In this document: in pieces, positions 1 through 10,725 of the stretch
Layout: each line of letters starts with the position of its first letter
Position numbering within the stretch: the first letter of the stretch is position 1
Assembly: GCA_016719885.1 (NCBI GenBank)
Contig: JADJYF010000010.1
Coordinates: forward strand, 259,764-323,763
From: Pseudomonadota bacterium
Lineage (GTDB): Bacteria; Pseudomonadota; Gammaproteobacteria; Ga0077536
Direction: 5' to 3'
Length of the DNA: 64,000 nucleotides
Translations under genes and position numbers: made by a program
The notes under the pieces: generated by a model
Seen by the model: the letters and a program-made list of their open reading frames with translations, nothing else
Told to the model about the DNA's origin: nothing
Database searches by the model: none

Positions 1-1410
<1,410 letters not shown>

Positions 1411-1539
1411 TGGAATGCGCTGGAATTGAATTGGGCGGCGACCGACCACCTTCCGGGGCGGCGGTCGCGGCGCCGACATTGTAGCAAAGGGAAGTGCGGA
1501 TACTGCGTGCCCGGCCACCCCGTGGCGCGGGCGCCAGCG

Positions 1540-2508
1540 TCATCGGCGCAGGACGGTGCCCGCCTGTACGCGCAGCTGCGCGGGGTTGCCGACGAACTTC
1601 AAGGGGTCGACCCGATCGCCGTCATGCACGACTTCGAAGTGGACATGGGGGCCGGTGGTACGGCCCGTCGACCCGAGGAGGGCCACAGCCTGGTTCTTCT
1701 TGACGGTCTCGCCGACCGCCACCAGGTTGGCGCGGTTGTGCGCGTAGCGGGTGATATAGCCACTGCCGTGGCTGATCTCGACCAGGTTGCCATAGCCCCA
1801 GCGCTTGCCCGACCAGGTCACGACGCCCGCCGCCACCGCGCGCACCTGTGCGCCGGGCTTGCCGGCGAAATCGAGCCCGTCGTGGAATTCGCGGCCGCCG
1901 GTCACGGGATCGGTGCGATAACCGAAGCCCGAAGAAATCCAGCCGTCGCTCAAGGGTTGGCCAGCCGGCTTCATGTCGTCATGCAGCTGGCGATTCTGCA
2001 TCAGGGCCTCGATCGCTCCCAGGCGATCGTCGCGCAACTGCACTTCGCTCTTGATCGAATCGAGGTTGGCCAAGAGATCGGTCCACTGTGGCGCCTGGAC
2101 ATTGGCGCTGTGCGGACCGCCGATGGCCGGCTCGTGGCCCAGGTCGAATTCCGCGGCATCGATGCGCGCCGACTTGGCGACCCGCTCGGCAACCGCGTCG
2201 AGGCGGGTCAATTGTGACTGCATGCGGCCGATGGCGCCCGACAGGGCGCTGAGATCGGCATTCATGTCTTCATTCAGGGAATTGAGGAACTGGCGCTGAT
2301 TGATGATCTCGCGTTGCCAGATCTGCGCCGAGCGTTCGGGATTGTTGAGGATCTCCTCGACCATGGCGTTGCCGCCACGCGCATATCCCCACCAGGCCAG
2401 GCTCGATGAGCCGCCGATGAGCACGACGGTGGTCAAGGCCAGCAGCTGCCAACCGATACGGAATCTCGCGGTGGTGCCGCGCGATTTTGATAGGATGATG
2501 ATTTCCAT
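1540..2508 (-). CDS. Membrane-anchored M23 family peptidase (LytM-type)
   Basis: The product is 322 residues with a short cytoplasmic N-terminus, one membrane segment at about residues 17-40, a helical, probably coiled-coil stretch (about 60-175) and a C-terminal M23 domain. The zinc ligands of the family are present: H209 and D213 in HDGLD, and H288/H290 in HVHF. It may therefore be an active peptidoglycan endopeptidase rather than a degenerate LytM activator. I chose the ATG at 2508 because it places the membrane segment normally; an upstream in-frame start would run into the divergent dciA region. An M23 gene at this exact place, between secA and dciA/lpxC, is typical of gammaproteobacteria such as Pseudomonas. 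Its substrate cannot be read from the sequence. Confidence 0.9.
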   Translation of the reverse strand: MEIIILSKSRGTTARFRIGWQLLALTTVVLIGGSSSLAWWGYARGGNAMVEEILNNPERSAQIWQREIINQRQFLNSLNEDMNADLSALSGAIGRMQSQLTRLDAVAERVAKSARIDAAEFDLGHEPAIGGPHSANVQAPQWTDLLANLDSIKSEVQLRDDRLGAIEALMQNRQLHDDMKPAGQPLSDGWISSGFGYRTDPVTGGREFHDGLDFAGKPGAQVRAVAAGVVTWSGKRWGYGNLVEISHGSGYITRYAHNRANLVAVGETVKKNQAVALLGSTGRTTGPHVHFEVVHDGDRVDPLKFVGNPAQLRVQAGTVLRR

Positions 2509-2558
2509 GAAACGAGTTGGGCAACGGCCATGCCGACCCCGAGGCCAGGCCAGCCGCT

Positions 2559-2996
2559 GTGAGCACCCCCCTGTCTGTTTTTGACATTGTCTCCAGATTC
2601 TCGCAGCTAAAGCAATTGACCGATAAGGCCAATCGGCTGCGCGAACTGAACGCGTCATTGTTGTCCTGCGTACCGGCGTCCCTGGCCAGGCACGTCCGCC
2701 TGGCCACGGTGCGCGATGGCTGCCTGGTGCTGCAGGCCGAGGGTTCGACCTGGGCCGCGCAGCTGCGCTTCAAGACCCCGGAAATCCTGGAAACGCTCAA
2801 GGCCCACCCGGAATTCAGCGAGGTGCGCAGCGTACGCGTGCGCAACGTCACCGAGCCCAAGCCCAAGACCGTCGCTCCACCGCGCAGGCACATGACCCAC
2901 GCGGCGGCGGCCGCCCTGCGCCAGGAGGCGCGCTGCACCGCCGACGGCAAGCTGCGCGCGGCGCTCGAGCGCCTGGCGCGGCATGCGCGGGATTAG
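2559..2996 (+). CDS. dciA: DciA (DUF721), replicative helicase loader/operator
   Basis: This 145-residue protein of the DUF721 family corresponds to DciA, which helps load the replicative helicase DnaB in bacteria lacking DnaC. The N-terminal half shows the family pattern: a helix with LKQLTDKANRL, then LNASLLSCVPASLARHVRLATVRDG and a strand pair ending WAAQLRFKTPEIL. The C-terminal third is basic, low-complexity and probably flexible. There is no ATG in a good position. GTG at 2559 is the most likely start; TTG at 2517 would extend the protein by 14 residues. It is transcribed away from the M23 gene and converges on lpxC, whose stop is 8 bases away. The position between secA and lpxC matches Pseudomonas. 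Confidence 0.85.
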   Translation: MSTPLSVFDIVSRFSQLKQLTDKANRLRELNASLLSCVPASLARHVRLATVRDGCLVLQAEGSTWAAQLRFKTPEILETLKAHPEFSEVRSVRVRNVTEPKPKTVAPPRRHMTHAAAAALRQEARCTADGKLRAALERLARHARD

Positions 2997-3003
2997 ACCG
3001 GCG

Positions 3004-3915
3004 TCAGCGCGCCGGTATGGGCTGCATGAAGGAGAACGGCGCGTTCTCTTCGCCTTCGAACGACACCAGCTCGAACGCGTCCTCGGTCGCCAGGATCTTG
3101 CGCAGCAGACGGTTGTTGAGTTCGTGCCCTGACTTGTAGCCGTGGAAGGCCCCGATCAGGCTGTGACCGAGCAGGTACAGGTCACCGATGGCGTCGAGTA
3201 TCTTGTGTTTGACGAATTCGTCTTCGTAACGCAGGCCATCCTCGTTAAGCACGCGGTAGTCATCGACCACCACGGCGTTATCGAGGCTGCCGCCCAGCGC
3301 CAGGTTCTGCTCGCGCAGGATCTCGACGTCCTTCATGAATCCGAAAGTGCGCGCGCGCGCCACTTCCTTGACGAAGCTGGTGGTCGAAAAATCGATTTCG
3401 GCGTGCTTGCTGCGCTGGTGGAAGAACGGGTGATCGAACTCGATGGCGAACGATACCTTGAAGCCATCGAACGGCTCGAACCGCGCCCACTTGTCGCCGT
3501 CCCGCACCGAGATCTGGCGCTTGATGCGCATGTACTTCTTGGGCTTGCTCTGCTCTTCGAAGCCGGCGGACTGGATGAGGAACACGAAGGGCCCGGCACT
3601 GCCGTCCATGATCGGCACTTCGGCGGCGCTCAAGTCCACGTAGGCGTTGTCTATGCCCAGACCCGCGAAGGCCGACAGCAAGTGTTCGACGGTCGAGATG
3701 CGCACATTGTCCCTGACCAGGCTGGTCGAAAGACTGGTGTCACCGACGTTCTCGGCCCGAGCAACGATTTCGACCGACGGTTTCAGGTCGTCGCGACGAA
3801 ATACGATGCCGGTATCCGGGGGTGCGGGGCGTAGGGTCAGAAAGACCTTGCGCCCCGTGTGCAGGCCGACACCCGTCGCCCGGATCACATTCTTCAGGGT
3901 CCGCTGTTTGATCAT
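3004..3915 (-). CDS. lpxC: UDP-3-O-acyl-N-acetylglucosamine deacetylase LpxC
   Basis: LpxC is the zinc-dependent deacetylase of the committed step of lipid A synthesis, acting in the cytoplasm. The 303-residue product has the normal length. Zinc ligands are visible as H78 in TVEHLLSAF and H237/D241 in HKILDAIGDLYLLGH, with the catalytic histidine in YKSGHELNN near residue 264. The family start MIKQRTLKN at 3915 is preceded by AGGAGAAGTGGAGAA, so the 18-residue upstream extension is not needed. It is the last gene downstream of ftsZ on the same strand, separated from it by 140 bases, as in many gammaproteobacteria. Possible autonomous expression from that gap cannot be decided here. Confidence 0.97.
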   Translation of the reverse strand: MIKQRTLKNVIRATGVGLHTGRKVFLTLRPAPPDTGIVFRRDDLKPSVEIVARAENVGDTSLSTSLVRDNVRISTVEHLLSAFAGLGIDNAYVDLSAAEVPIMDGSAGPFVFLIQSAGFEEQSKPKKYMRIKRQISVRDGDKWARFEPFDGFKVSFAIEFDHPFFHQRSKHAEIDFSTTSFVKEVARARTFGFMKDVEILREQNLALGGSLDNAVVVDDYRVLNEDGLRYEDEFVKHKILDAIGDLYLLGHSLIGAFHGYKSGHELNNRLLRKILATEDAFELVSFEGEENAPFSFMQPIPAR

Positions 3916-4055
3916 GTTCTCCACTTCTCCTGAGAGAAGGTCCGCTTTTGGGTCGGGAATGTACCACACCTCCGTATAGGCTTGATATCCCTGTCCTTAT
4001 TCGACGAACCCACCGTCCTTGCTGATCTCGCGCGAGTTCCGCGCCGTCCTCCGAC

Positions 4056-5255
4056 TCAGTCGGCCTGACGACGCAGAAACGCCGGAATATCGAGATAATC
4101 GGTATTGCCGTCGCTGAGATCGGGCAGCACCCGCTCCTCGCGGTTGCGGATCACGGTCGGCCGCTCGATGCGCCGGAAATCGATATCGTCGTCCGCACGT
4201 CGTGCGCTCGGGGCGCTGTTCGGCACCGCGGTCGGGCCGGCCGAGGCCACCGCCACGGTCTGCTGCACGACCGGCGTCGGCTCTTCCTTCTGACGCATCT
4301 CGGTGCTGATGCCGGTGGCCACCACCGTCACGCGGATCTCGTCGTCCATGTTGGGGTCGATGACGGTGCCGACCACCACCGTGGCATTGTCGGAGGCAAA
4401 GGCCTTGACGGTGTTGCCGACCTCTTCGAACTCGCCCATCTTGAGGTCGAGTCCCGAGGTCACGTTGACCAGGATGCCCTTGGCGCCGGACAGGTTGATG
4501 TCTTCCAGCAGCGGGCTCGAAATCGCCGCCTCGGCGGCGATGCGCGCGCGGTCCTGACCGCGGGCCACACCCGAGCCCATCATCGCCATGCCCATCTCCG
4601 ACATCACGGTGCGCACGTCGGCGAAGTCGACGTTGATGAGGCCCGGGCAGGTGATGAGTTCGGCGATGCCCTGCACCGCGCCCAGCAGCACGTCGTTGGC
4701 GGCCTTGAAGGCGTCCAGCAGGCTGATGTCGCGCCCCAGCACCGACAGCAGTTTCTCGTTGGGGATGGTGATCAGCGAATCGACGTACTGGGCGAGATCC
4801 TTGATGCCCTGGTCGGCGATGGCCGCGCGCTTCTTGCCTTCGAACGGGAACGGCCGGGTCACGACCGCCACCGTCAGGATGCCCATCTCCTTGGCGATCT
4901 GCGCCACCACCGGCGCCGCGCCGGTGCCGGTGCCACCGCCCATGCCGGCGGTGATGAAGATCATGTCGGAGCCTTCGAGCACGTCGCCGATGCGATCGCG
5001 GTCGTCCATTGCCGCGCGCTTGCCGATATCGGGATTGGCGCCCGCGCCCAAGCCCTTGGTGATATCGGCGCCGAGTTGCAAGGTGGTCTTGACCGGCGAG
5101 TTCTTCAACACCTGCGCGTCGGTATTGGCGCAGATGAATTCAACGCCGTCGATGTCCGCGCCCAGCATGTGCTGAACCGCGTTGCCACCGCCGCCGCCGA
5201 CGCCGATCACCTTGATGACCGCGCGTTGGCTGTAAGAGTCCATGAGTTCGAACAT
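4056..5255 (-). CDS. ftsZ: Cell division GTPase FtsZ
   Basis: FtsZ is the tubulin-like GTPase that forms the division ring. The 399-residue protein has the glycine-rich GVGGGGGNAVQHM near residue 18, the tubulin signature GGGTGTG at about 106-112, the T7-loop region, a variable linker (about 320-385) and the conserved C-terminal peptide DIPAFLRRQ that binds FtsA and ZipA. The ATG at 5255 has a strong GGAGG seven bases upstream. It follows ftsA with a 125-base gap that contains a GC-rich inverted repeat (about 5277-5297: CCGCCC/GGGCGG). No U-tract follows it, so it is more likely an RNA stem within the transcript than a terminator. Confidence 0.98.
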   Translation of the reverse strand: MFELMDSYSQRAVIKVIGVGGGGGNAVQHMLGADIDGVEFICANTDAQVLKNSPVKTTLQLGADITKGLGAGANPDIGKRAAMDDRDRIGDVLEGSDMIFITAGMGGGTGTGAAPVVAQIAKEMGILTVAVVTRPFPFEGKKRAAIADQGIKDLAQYVDSLITIPNEKLLSVLGRDISLLDAFKAANDVLLGAVQGIAELITCPGLINVDFADVRTVMSEMGMAMMGSGVARGQDRARIAAEAAISSPLLEDINLSGAKGILVNVTSGLDLKMGEFEEVGNTVKAFASDNATVVVGTVIDPNMDDEIRVTVVATGISTEMRQKEEPTPVVQQTVAVASAGPTAVPNSAPSARRADDDIDFRRIERPTVIRNREERVLPDLSDGNTDYLDIPAFLRRQAD

Positions 5256-5380
5256 CTTCTTCCCTCCGTCTACTATCCGCCCGGTTGGTGGGGCGGGTGA
5301 CTGTTATGTATTCGTGTAACCAGCGTTAGTAATCAGTCATGGCATCGCACGCGCGGTTTCCACACCGCCGGCGCTTTGCC

Positions 5381-6619
5381 TCAAAAATTTCCATGGAACC
5401 AAGCTTTCATGCGCTCCCAGAGTCCTGCCGTGCTCTCGAAACGCGCGGGTTGGGTGAAGGTGCCGGCGCCGGCCTGGTTGCCGAACAGCAGCAGGCCGAC
5501 GCCCGTCGCGTAAATGGGATTGCGCACCACGTCGACCAGGCCCGCCACGTATTGCGGCGTGCCGAGCCTGACCGGCATGTGGAACACTTCCTCGGCGAGT
5601 TCGATCACGCCTTCCATCTTGGAACCGCCGCCGGTGAGCACCACGCCGGCGGCCATCATCTCCTCGAAACCACTGCGCTTGAGTTCGGCCGCCACCAGGC
5701 TGAACAGCTCTTCGTAGCGCGGCTCCACTACTTCAGCGAGCGTCTGGCGCACCAGCCGTCGCGGCGGCCGGTCGCCGACGCTCGGCACCTCGATGGTCTC
5801 ATCGGGGTTGGCGAGCTGGGTCAGCGCGCAGGCATATTTGATCTTGATGTCCTCGGCGTGGTGGGTGGGCGTGCGCAGCGCCACCGCGATGTCGTTGGTG
5901 ACCTGGTCGCCGGCGATCGGGATCACCGCCGAATGGTGGATGGCGCCGTGCACGAACACCGCGATGTCGGTGGTGCCGCCGCCGATGTCGCACAGGCACA
6001 CGCCGAGATCTTTTTCGTCCTCGGTCAGCACCGCATAGGATGAAGCCAGCTGCTGCAGGATGATGTCGTCCACCTCGAGGCCACAGCGTCGTACGCACTT
6101 GACGATATTCTGCGCCGCCGACACCGCGCCGGTCACCATGTGCACGCGCGATTCGAGGCGCACACCCGACATGCCTATCGGTTCGCGTATGCCTTCCTGG
6201 CCATCGATGATGAACTCCTGCGGCAGGATGTGCAGGATTTTCTGATCCGCCGGGATCGCGACCGCGCGCGCGGCGTCGATCACGCGCTCGACATCATTGT
6301 GCGTCACTTCGCTATCGCGGATGGCGACGATGCCGTGCGAGTTCAGGCTGCGGATGTGGCCGCCGGCAATGCCGGCATACACCGAGTGGATCTCGCAGCC
6401 GGCCATGAGCTCGGCTTCCTCGATGGCGCGCTGGATGGATTGCACCGTCGACTCGATATTCACCACCACGCCCTTCTTCAGGCCGCGCGAGGGATGGGAG
6501 CCGAGTCCCACCACCTCGATGGAACCGTCGGGCGAGATCTCGCCGACGATCGCCACCACCTTGGAGGTGCCGATGTCGAGGCCGACCAGCAGCTTCTTGT
6601 CCGGCTTCTTCACCATCAT
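5381..6619 (-). CDS. ftsA: Cell division protein FtsA
   Basis: FtsA is the actin-like ATPase that tethers FtsZ to the inner membrane and recruits later division proteins. The 412-residue protein shows the phosphate-1 motif LDIGTSKV near residue 15, the 1C domain after about residue 90, the phosphate-2 motif DIGGGTTDIA and the adenosine motif VVLTGGGSKMEG. It ends in the amphipathic membrane-targeting helix GLWERMKAWF. Two adjacent ATGs are possible; the first at 6619 is used. It lies 54 bases after ftsQ in the dcw operon, the canonical ftsQAZ arrangement. Confidence 0.97.
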   Translation of the reverse strand: MMVKKPDKKLLVGLDIGTSKVVAIVGEISPDGSIEVVGLGSHPSRGLKKGVVVNIESTVQSIQRAIEEAELMAGCEIHSVYAGIAGGHIRSLNSHGIVAIRDSEVTHNDVERVIDAARAVAIPADQKILHILPQEFIIDGQEGIREPIGMSGVRLESRVHMVTGAVSAAQNIVKCVRRCGLEVDDIILQQLASSYAVLTEDEKDLGVCLCDIGGGTTDIAVFVHGAIHHSAVIPIAGDQVTNDIAVALRTPTHHAEDIKIKYACALTQLANPDETIEVPSVGDRPPRRLVRQTLAEVVEPRYEELFSLVAAELKRSGFEEMMAAGVVLTGGGSKMEGVIELAEEVFHMPVRLGTPQYVAGLVDVVRNPIYATGVGLLLFGNQAGAGTFTQPARFESTAGLWERMKAWFHGNF

Positions 6620-6673
6620 GTTGTGCTCCCGCGCCTCGGCGCAGTGCCGACCCCAGTCCGCCAGCCCTTCATT

Positions 6674-7426
6674 TCAACCGTTCCTCTTCACTGATCCGCG
6701 CTCGCCCACCGCGAATCCATTGGTGTAACGCATATCGACGTGGCCGATACGCTCCCACGCCGCATTCAAACCCTTGCTGTAGCCCCACTTGAAACGTGCC
6801 AGGCGTTCTTCGAGTGAGCGCCGGCCGAGCAGGATCTCGTGACCACCGTCGGTGGTGACCGTCCATGCGCGGCGGTCCGACAGGCTCAAGGCCACCACTT
6901 TCAAACCGACCGCCCTGAGCTGCGAGCGGATGTAGCCGTAGCGCTCCAGCACTTCCTGCTCCGATCCCAGCGGACCGTTGAGCTGCACCAGGTCGCGCGG
7001 CAGATCCTCGGCGGCGGGCACGAAGATGTCGGCGCGCTCGTTGAGCAGACCGTAGTCGCCCCAGCGCGCGACCGGCACCTGTTCGACGATGGTGACGTGC
7101 AGACCGTCTGGCCACATGCGGCTGACATTGGCGTCGCGGATCCACGCCTGGTCCTGCAGCAGGCGGCGGATGTCGGTGACATCGACGCCGAAAAAACCGG
7201 CGTGCACGGCGCCGACCACCGCGCGCTGCACGTGCTCGGTGGTGAGGTGCTTGAATTCACCCTCCACCATCACGCGCCGTATCGGCAGGGCCGTCGGGTC
7301 GGACAGTTCGCGCACCAACCACACCGCGCCGATGACGGTCGCCACCACCATCACCAGGAACACCACGGTGGTCGGCGCCACGCGCGGCGGCAGCGGCTCG
7401 GTGACCTTTGGTACGGCGTGGCTCAT
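6674..7426 (-). CDS. ftsQ: Divisome protein FtsQ
   Basis: FtsQ is a bitopic inner-membrane protein linking early and late divisome parts through FtsB/FtsL. The 250-residue product has a short cytoplasmic tail, one membrane segment at about residues 19-39, a POTRA domain starting with LPIRRVMVEGEFKHL and a beta domain containing VNDADVSRMWPDGL-like strands. The ATG at 7426 overlaps the ddlB stop as ATGA, which fixes the start; the longer upstream frame is only the shadow of ddlB. Length is slightly below E. coli FtsQ (276). Confidence 0.95.
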   Translation of the reverse strand: MSHAVPKVTEPLPPRVAPTTVVFLVMVVATVIGAVWLVRELSDPTALPIRRVMVEGEFKHLTTEHVQRAVVGAVHAGFFGVDVTDIRRLLQDQAWIRDANVSRMWPDGLHVTIVEQVPVARWGDYGLLNERADIFVPAAEDLPRDLVQLNGPLGSEQEVLERYGYIRSQLRAVGLKVVALSLSDRRAWTVTTDGGHEILLGRRSLEERLARFKWGYSKGLNAAWERIGHVDMRYTNGFAVGERGSVKRNG

Positions 7427-8382
7427 GCGTCCACCTCCCGCGCGCGACTCGAGCCCAGGATCGCGACCACCAGCTCTTCGAAGCTCCAGCCATCCTGACG
7501 CGCCGCCATCGGCACCAGCGAGTGGTCGGTCATGCCCGGCACGGTGTTGAGTTCGATGAGCCACATGCGGCCTTGCGCGTCGCGCATGAAATCGACGCGT
7601 CCCCAGCCGCGGCCGTCGAGGGCCTCGAAGGCGCGCAGCCCCAGCGTTGCGGCGGCGGCTTCCTCGGCGGCCGACAGTCCGCACGGGCATATATATGACG
7701 TGGTATCGACCAAGTACTTGGCGGCGTAGTCGTAGATCTCGTGAGGCGTCTCGAGCCGGATCATGGGCAAGGTCTGACCCGCCACGATCGACAGCGTGTA
7801 TTCACCGCCGGTGATATAGCGCTCCGCGATCACGAGTTCGTCGTAGGCGAGCGCGGCCTTGACGGCGGTGCCGAAGTCGTCGGCCAGCGAGACCTTGGAT
7901 ACACCGAGACTCGATCCTTCGCGGCCCGGCTTGACGATGAACGGCAGGCCGAGTTCGGCGACCACGCTCTGTACGTCGCTGCGCTCGTCCACCACCTTGA
8001 ACGGCGGCGTCGGCAGACCGGCGCCCAGCCACGCGAGCTTGCTGCGGTACTTGTCCATCGCAATCGCGCAGCCCGCCACGCCGGTGCCGGTATAGGGCAC
8101 GCCGAGCAGATCGAGCGCGGCCTGCACCTGGCCATCTTCACCGCCCCGCCCGTGCAGGGCGATGAAATAGCGGTCGTAGCCCTTGAAGGTGAGCAGCGAT
8201 TCGAGCGTGCCCGCCCAATCGAGCGCGGTGGCGTCGATACCGGCATTGCGCAGGGCGTCGGTAACGGCCAGGCCGCTCTTCAGCGACACCTCGCGTTCAC
8301 CCGAGCGCCCGCCCATCAGCACACCGACGCGCCCCGCCGCGCGCACCATGGCCTCGAACTCCTGGCGGGACGGCGCGCTCAT
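7423..8382 (-). CDS. ddlB: D-alanine--D-alanine ligase
   Basis: Ddl joins two D-alanines in the cytoplasm for the peptidoglycan stem peptide. The 319-residue protein has the ATP-grasp layout. The N-terminal GRVGVLMGGRSGEREVSLKS motif, the HGRGGEDGQVQAALDLLGVPYTG block and the phosphate loop GREGSSLGVSK are all present. The C-terminal metal and substrate region shows GRVDFMRD, IELNTVPGMTDHSLVPMAA. ATGA overlaps exist on both sides: its start overlaps the murB stop, its stop overlaps the ftsQ start. The symbol ddlB follows the usual name of the dcw copy. Confidence 0.96.
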   Translation of the reverse strand: MSAPSRQEFEAMVRAAGRVGVLMGGRSGEREVSLKSGLAVTDALRNAGIDATALDWAGTLESLLTFKGYDRYFIALHGRGGEDGQVQAALDLLGVPYTGTGVAGCAIAMDKYRSKLAWLGAGLPTPPFKVVDERSDVQSVVAELGLPFIVKPGREGSSLGVSKVSLADDFGTAVKAALAYDELVIAERYITGGEYTLSIVAGQTLPMIRLETPHEIYDYAAKYLVDTTSYICPCGLSAAEEAAAATLGLRAFEALDGRGWGRVDFMRDAQGRMWLIELNTVPGMTDHSLVPMAARQDGWSFEELVVAILGSSRAREVDA

Positions 8383-9299
8383 GGTGTCGCCTCCTCGGCT
8401 TCACCGACGATTTGCACCTCGGTCTCGAGCACGATGCCGGTCTGCGCGCGCACCGTGGCTTGCACATGGCGAATCATGCGTTCGACGTCGGCCGCGCGCG
8501 CGCCGGCATCGTTGACGATGAAATTGGCGTGCACGGTCGACACTTCGCAGCCGCCGATGCGATGGCCCTTGAGACCGCAGGCTTCGATGAGGCGTCCGGC
8601 GTAATCACCGGGCGGATTCTTGAACACCGAACCGCAGGTGGCCTTGCCGGTCGGCTGCGTCGCGCCGCGCTGCGCCAGCACCTGGCGGATGCGTTCGTTA
8701 CCTTCGCCGTGCGCGGCCTGCGGCAGGTGCAGCAGGGCGGCGATGAACCAGCCCGGCCGAGGCTGTCGCACCTGGCGATAGGTGGCTTGGAACTCGTCGC
8801 GCGCCAGGCGCGTGATGTCACCGCGGCGATCGATCACTTCGGCCCACTCCACGAACTGCCAGGTCTCGCCGCCGAGCGCGCCGGCGTTCATGCGCAGGGC
8901 GCCGCCCAGGCTGCCGGGAATGCCGGCCAGGAACTCGAGACCGGCGCGATCCTGCAGCGCGGCGCTGCGCGCGATGCGCGCGCACGGCACGCCGGCTTCG
9001 GCATACAGATGCGTGTCGTCGCGCCATTCGCTGCGCGACAGCCTGGCGGTCGAAATGACCGTACCGCGCAGGCCACCATCGCGAATGAGCAGGTTGCTGC
9101 CGAGTCCCAGCCAGAACAGCGGGTCGACGCCATTGCCGGCCAGAAAGGCCTTGAGTTCTTCGCGGTCGGCCGGCTCGAAATAGTGATCGGCCGGGCCCCC
9201 GCAACGCCAGCTGGTGTGGCGCGCCAGCGCTTCGCCACGCCGATAGGCGCCGCGCCATGGCGCGTCGATGCGATCGGGCTGCGCGTTCACGTCCGACAC
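8379..9299 (-). CDS. murB: UDP-N-acetylenolpyruvoylglucosamine reductase MurB
   Basis: MurB is the FAD-dependent enzyme that reduces UDP-GlcNAc-enolpyruvate to UDP-MurNAc. The 306-residue product has the FAD-binding motif LGLGSNLLIRDGGLRGTVI and the LEFLAGIPGSLGGALRMNAGA block. The catalytic serine region is GKATCGSVFKNP, with the C-terminal GCEVSTVHANFIVN. The length and the absence of a type I insertion suggest the type II form. I chose GTG at 9299 because an AAGGAAGG ribosome-binding site lies just upstream, and upstream in-frame codons are only shadow of murC. It starts 20 bases after the murC stop. Confidence 0.94.
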   Translation of the reverse strand: MSDVNAQPDRIDAPWRGAYRRGEALARHTSWRCGGPADHYFEPADREELKAFLAGNGVDPLFWLGLGSNLLIRDGGLRGTVISTARLSRSEWRDDTHLYAEAGVPCARIARSAALQDRAGLEFLAGIPGSLGGALRMNAGALGGETWQFVEWAEVIDRRGDITRLARDEFQATYRQVRQPRPGWFIAALLHLPQAAHGEGNERIRQVLAQRGATQPTGKATCGSVFKNPPGDYAGRLIEACGLKGHRIGGCEVSTVHANFIVNDAGARAADVERMIRHVQATVRAQTGIVLETEVQIVGEAEEATP

Positions 9300-9318
9300 C
9301 TGGGCTGGCCTTCCTTGC

Positions 9319-10725
9319 TCATGACACCAGCGCCTCGGCAATGCCGCCGATATTGCCGGCGCCGAGCAAGGCCACCACGTCGTCGTCGTGCACGATGTCC
9401 GCCAGCACGTCCTGGACCGCGCCGAGTTCGGCGACGAACACCGGGTCGATGTGGCCACGCGTGCGGATGGCGCGCGCCAGCGCGCGCCCGTCGGCGCCGG
9501 CGATGGGCGCTTCGCCGGCGGCATAGACTTCCAGCAACACCAGCACGTCGGCGCGCGACAGCACGGCGGCGAAATCCTCGAACAGGTCGCGCGTGCGCGT
9601 GTAGCGATGCGGCTGGAACACCACCACCAGGCGCTTGTCGGGAAAGGTGCGGCGGATGGTCTTCAGCACCGCCTCCAGTTCCTTGGGGTGGTGGCCATAG
9701 TCATCGATGACGGTCACGCGTCGTGCGCCGATGTCGATGTCGCGATGGATCTGGCAGCGCCGCGCGATGCCCTGGAAGCCCGACAGCGCGCGCCGCGCGG
9801 CATCGAGATCGACGCCGAGTTCGCGCGCCACCGCGATCGAGGCCAGCGCATTCTGCACGTTATGCTCGCCCGGCAGGTTGAGCACGAACTCCTCGCGCGG
9901 CTGCGTCGCCTCACCTTTCAGCGCGACGCGGAAATGCTCGCGCCCATCGACGTGGCGAAGGTCGTAGCCACGCACGTCGGCATCTTCGTGCACACCATAG
10001 GTGATGACACGCGCGCGGATCTCGGGGATCAGCGACGCCGCCTGGGCATCGTCGAGGCACACGCAGGCCACGCCGTAGAAGGGCAGACGGCGGAAGAATT
10101 CGACAAAGGTCGCCTTCAACACCGCGAAGTCGCCGTGATAGGTCGCCATGTGATCGGCGTCGACATTGGTCAGCACCGCCACCAGCGGATGCAGCAGCAG
10201 GAACGAAGCGTCGCTCTCGTCGGCCTCGGCCACCAGGTAGCGACCGGCGCCGAGGCGCGCGTTGGCATTGATGCTCTTGACCAGGCCGCCGACCACGAAG
10301 GTCGGATCGAGGCCCGCTTCCGCCAGCACCGTCGCCACCAGCGAGGTGGTGGTGGTCTTGCCATGGGTGCCGGCGATGCAGATGCCGCGCCGGAAGCGCA
10401 TGAGCTCGGCCAGCATCTCGGCGCGCGGCACCACCGGGATGCGCTGCGCGCGCGCCGCCATGAGTTCGACGTTGTCGTCGGCGATCGCGCTCGAATAGAC
10501 CACCACGTCGGCGCCGTCGACATTGCTGGCGACATGCGAGCCCAGCACCGCGACGCCGGCGCCGCGCAGACGCTCGGTCACGCGCGAGCTGCTCTGATCC
10601 GAACCCGAGACCTTGTAACCGAGATTCGACAGCACTTCGGCGATACCGCTCATGCCCGAGCCGCCGACTCCGATGAAATGAATGCGCTCTACGCGATGCA
10701 TGAGCGTGCCGTGAGGGTCATGCAT
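9319..10725 (-). CDS. murC: UDP-N-acetylmuramate--L-alanine ligase MurC
   Basis: MurC adds L-alanine to UDP-MurNAc, the first Mur ligase step. The protein (468 residues from the ATG at 10725) has the N-terminal dinucleotide-like motif IHFIGVGGSGMSGIAEVL, the ATP loop GTHGKTTTTSLVATV and EADESDASFL. It also carries the central-domain NVDADHMATY and NALASIAVARELGV, and a C-terminal DDYGHHPKELEAVLKTIR. The ATG at 10725 overlaps the murG stop by 8 bases. A second ATG at 10701 would give 460 residues and is equally plausible by homology. Confidence 0.96.
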   Translation of the reverse strand: MHDPHGTLMHRVERIHFIGVGGSGMSGIAEVLSNLGYKVSGSDQSSSRVTERLRGAGVAVLGSHVASNVDGADVVVYSSAIADDNVELMAARAQRIPVVPRAEMLAELMRFRRGICIAGTHGKTTTTSLVATVLAEAGLDPTFVVGGLVKSINANARLGAGRYLVAEADESDASFLLLHPLVAVLTNVDADHMATYHGDFAVLKATFVEFFRRLPFYGVACVCLDDAQAASLIPEIRARVITYGVHEDADVRGYDLRHVDGREHFRVALKGEATQPREEFVLNLPGEHNVQNALASIAVARELGVDLDAARRALSGFQGIARRCQIHRDIDIGARRVTVIDDYGHHPKELEAVLKTIRRTFPDKRLVVVFQPHRYTRTRDLFEDFAAVLSRADVLVLLEVYAAGEAPIAGADGRALARAIRTRGHIDPVFVAELGAVQDVLADIVHDDDVVALLGAGNIGGIAEALVS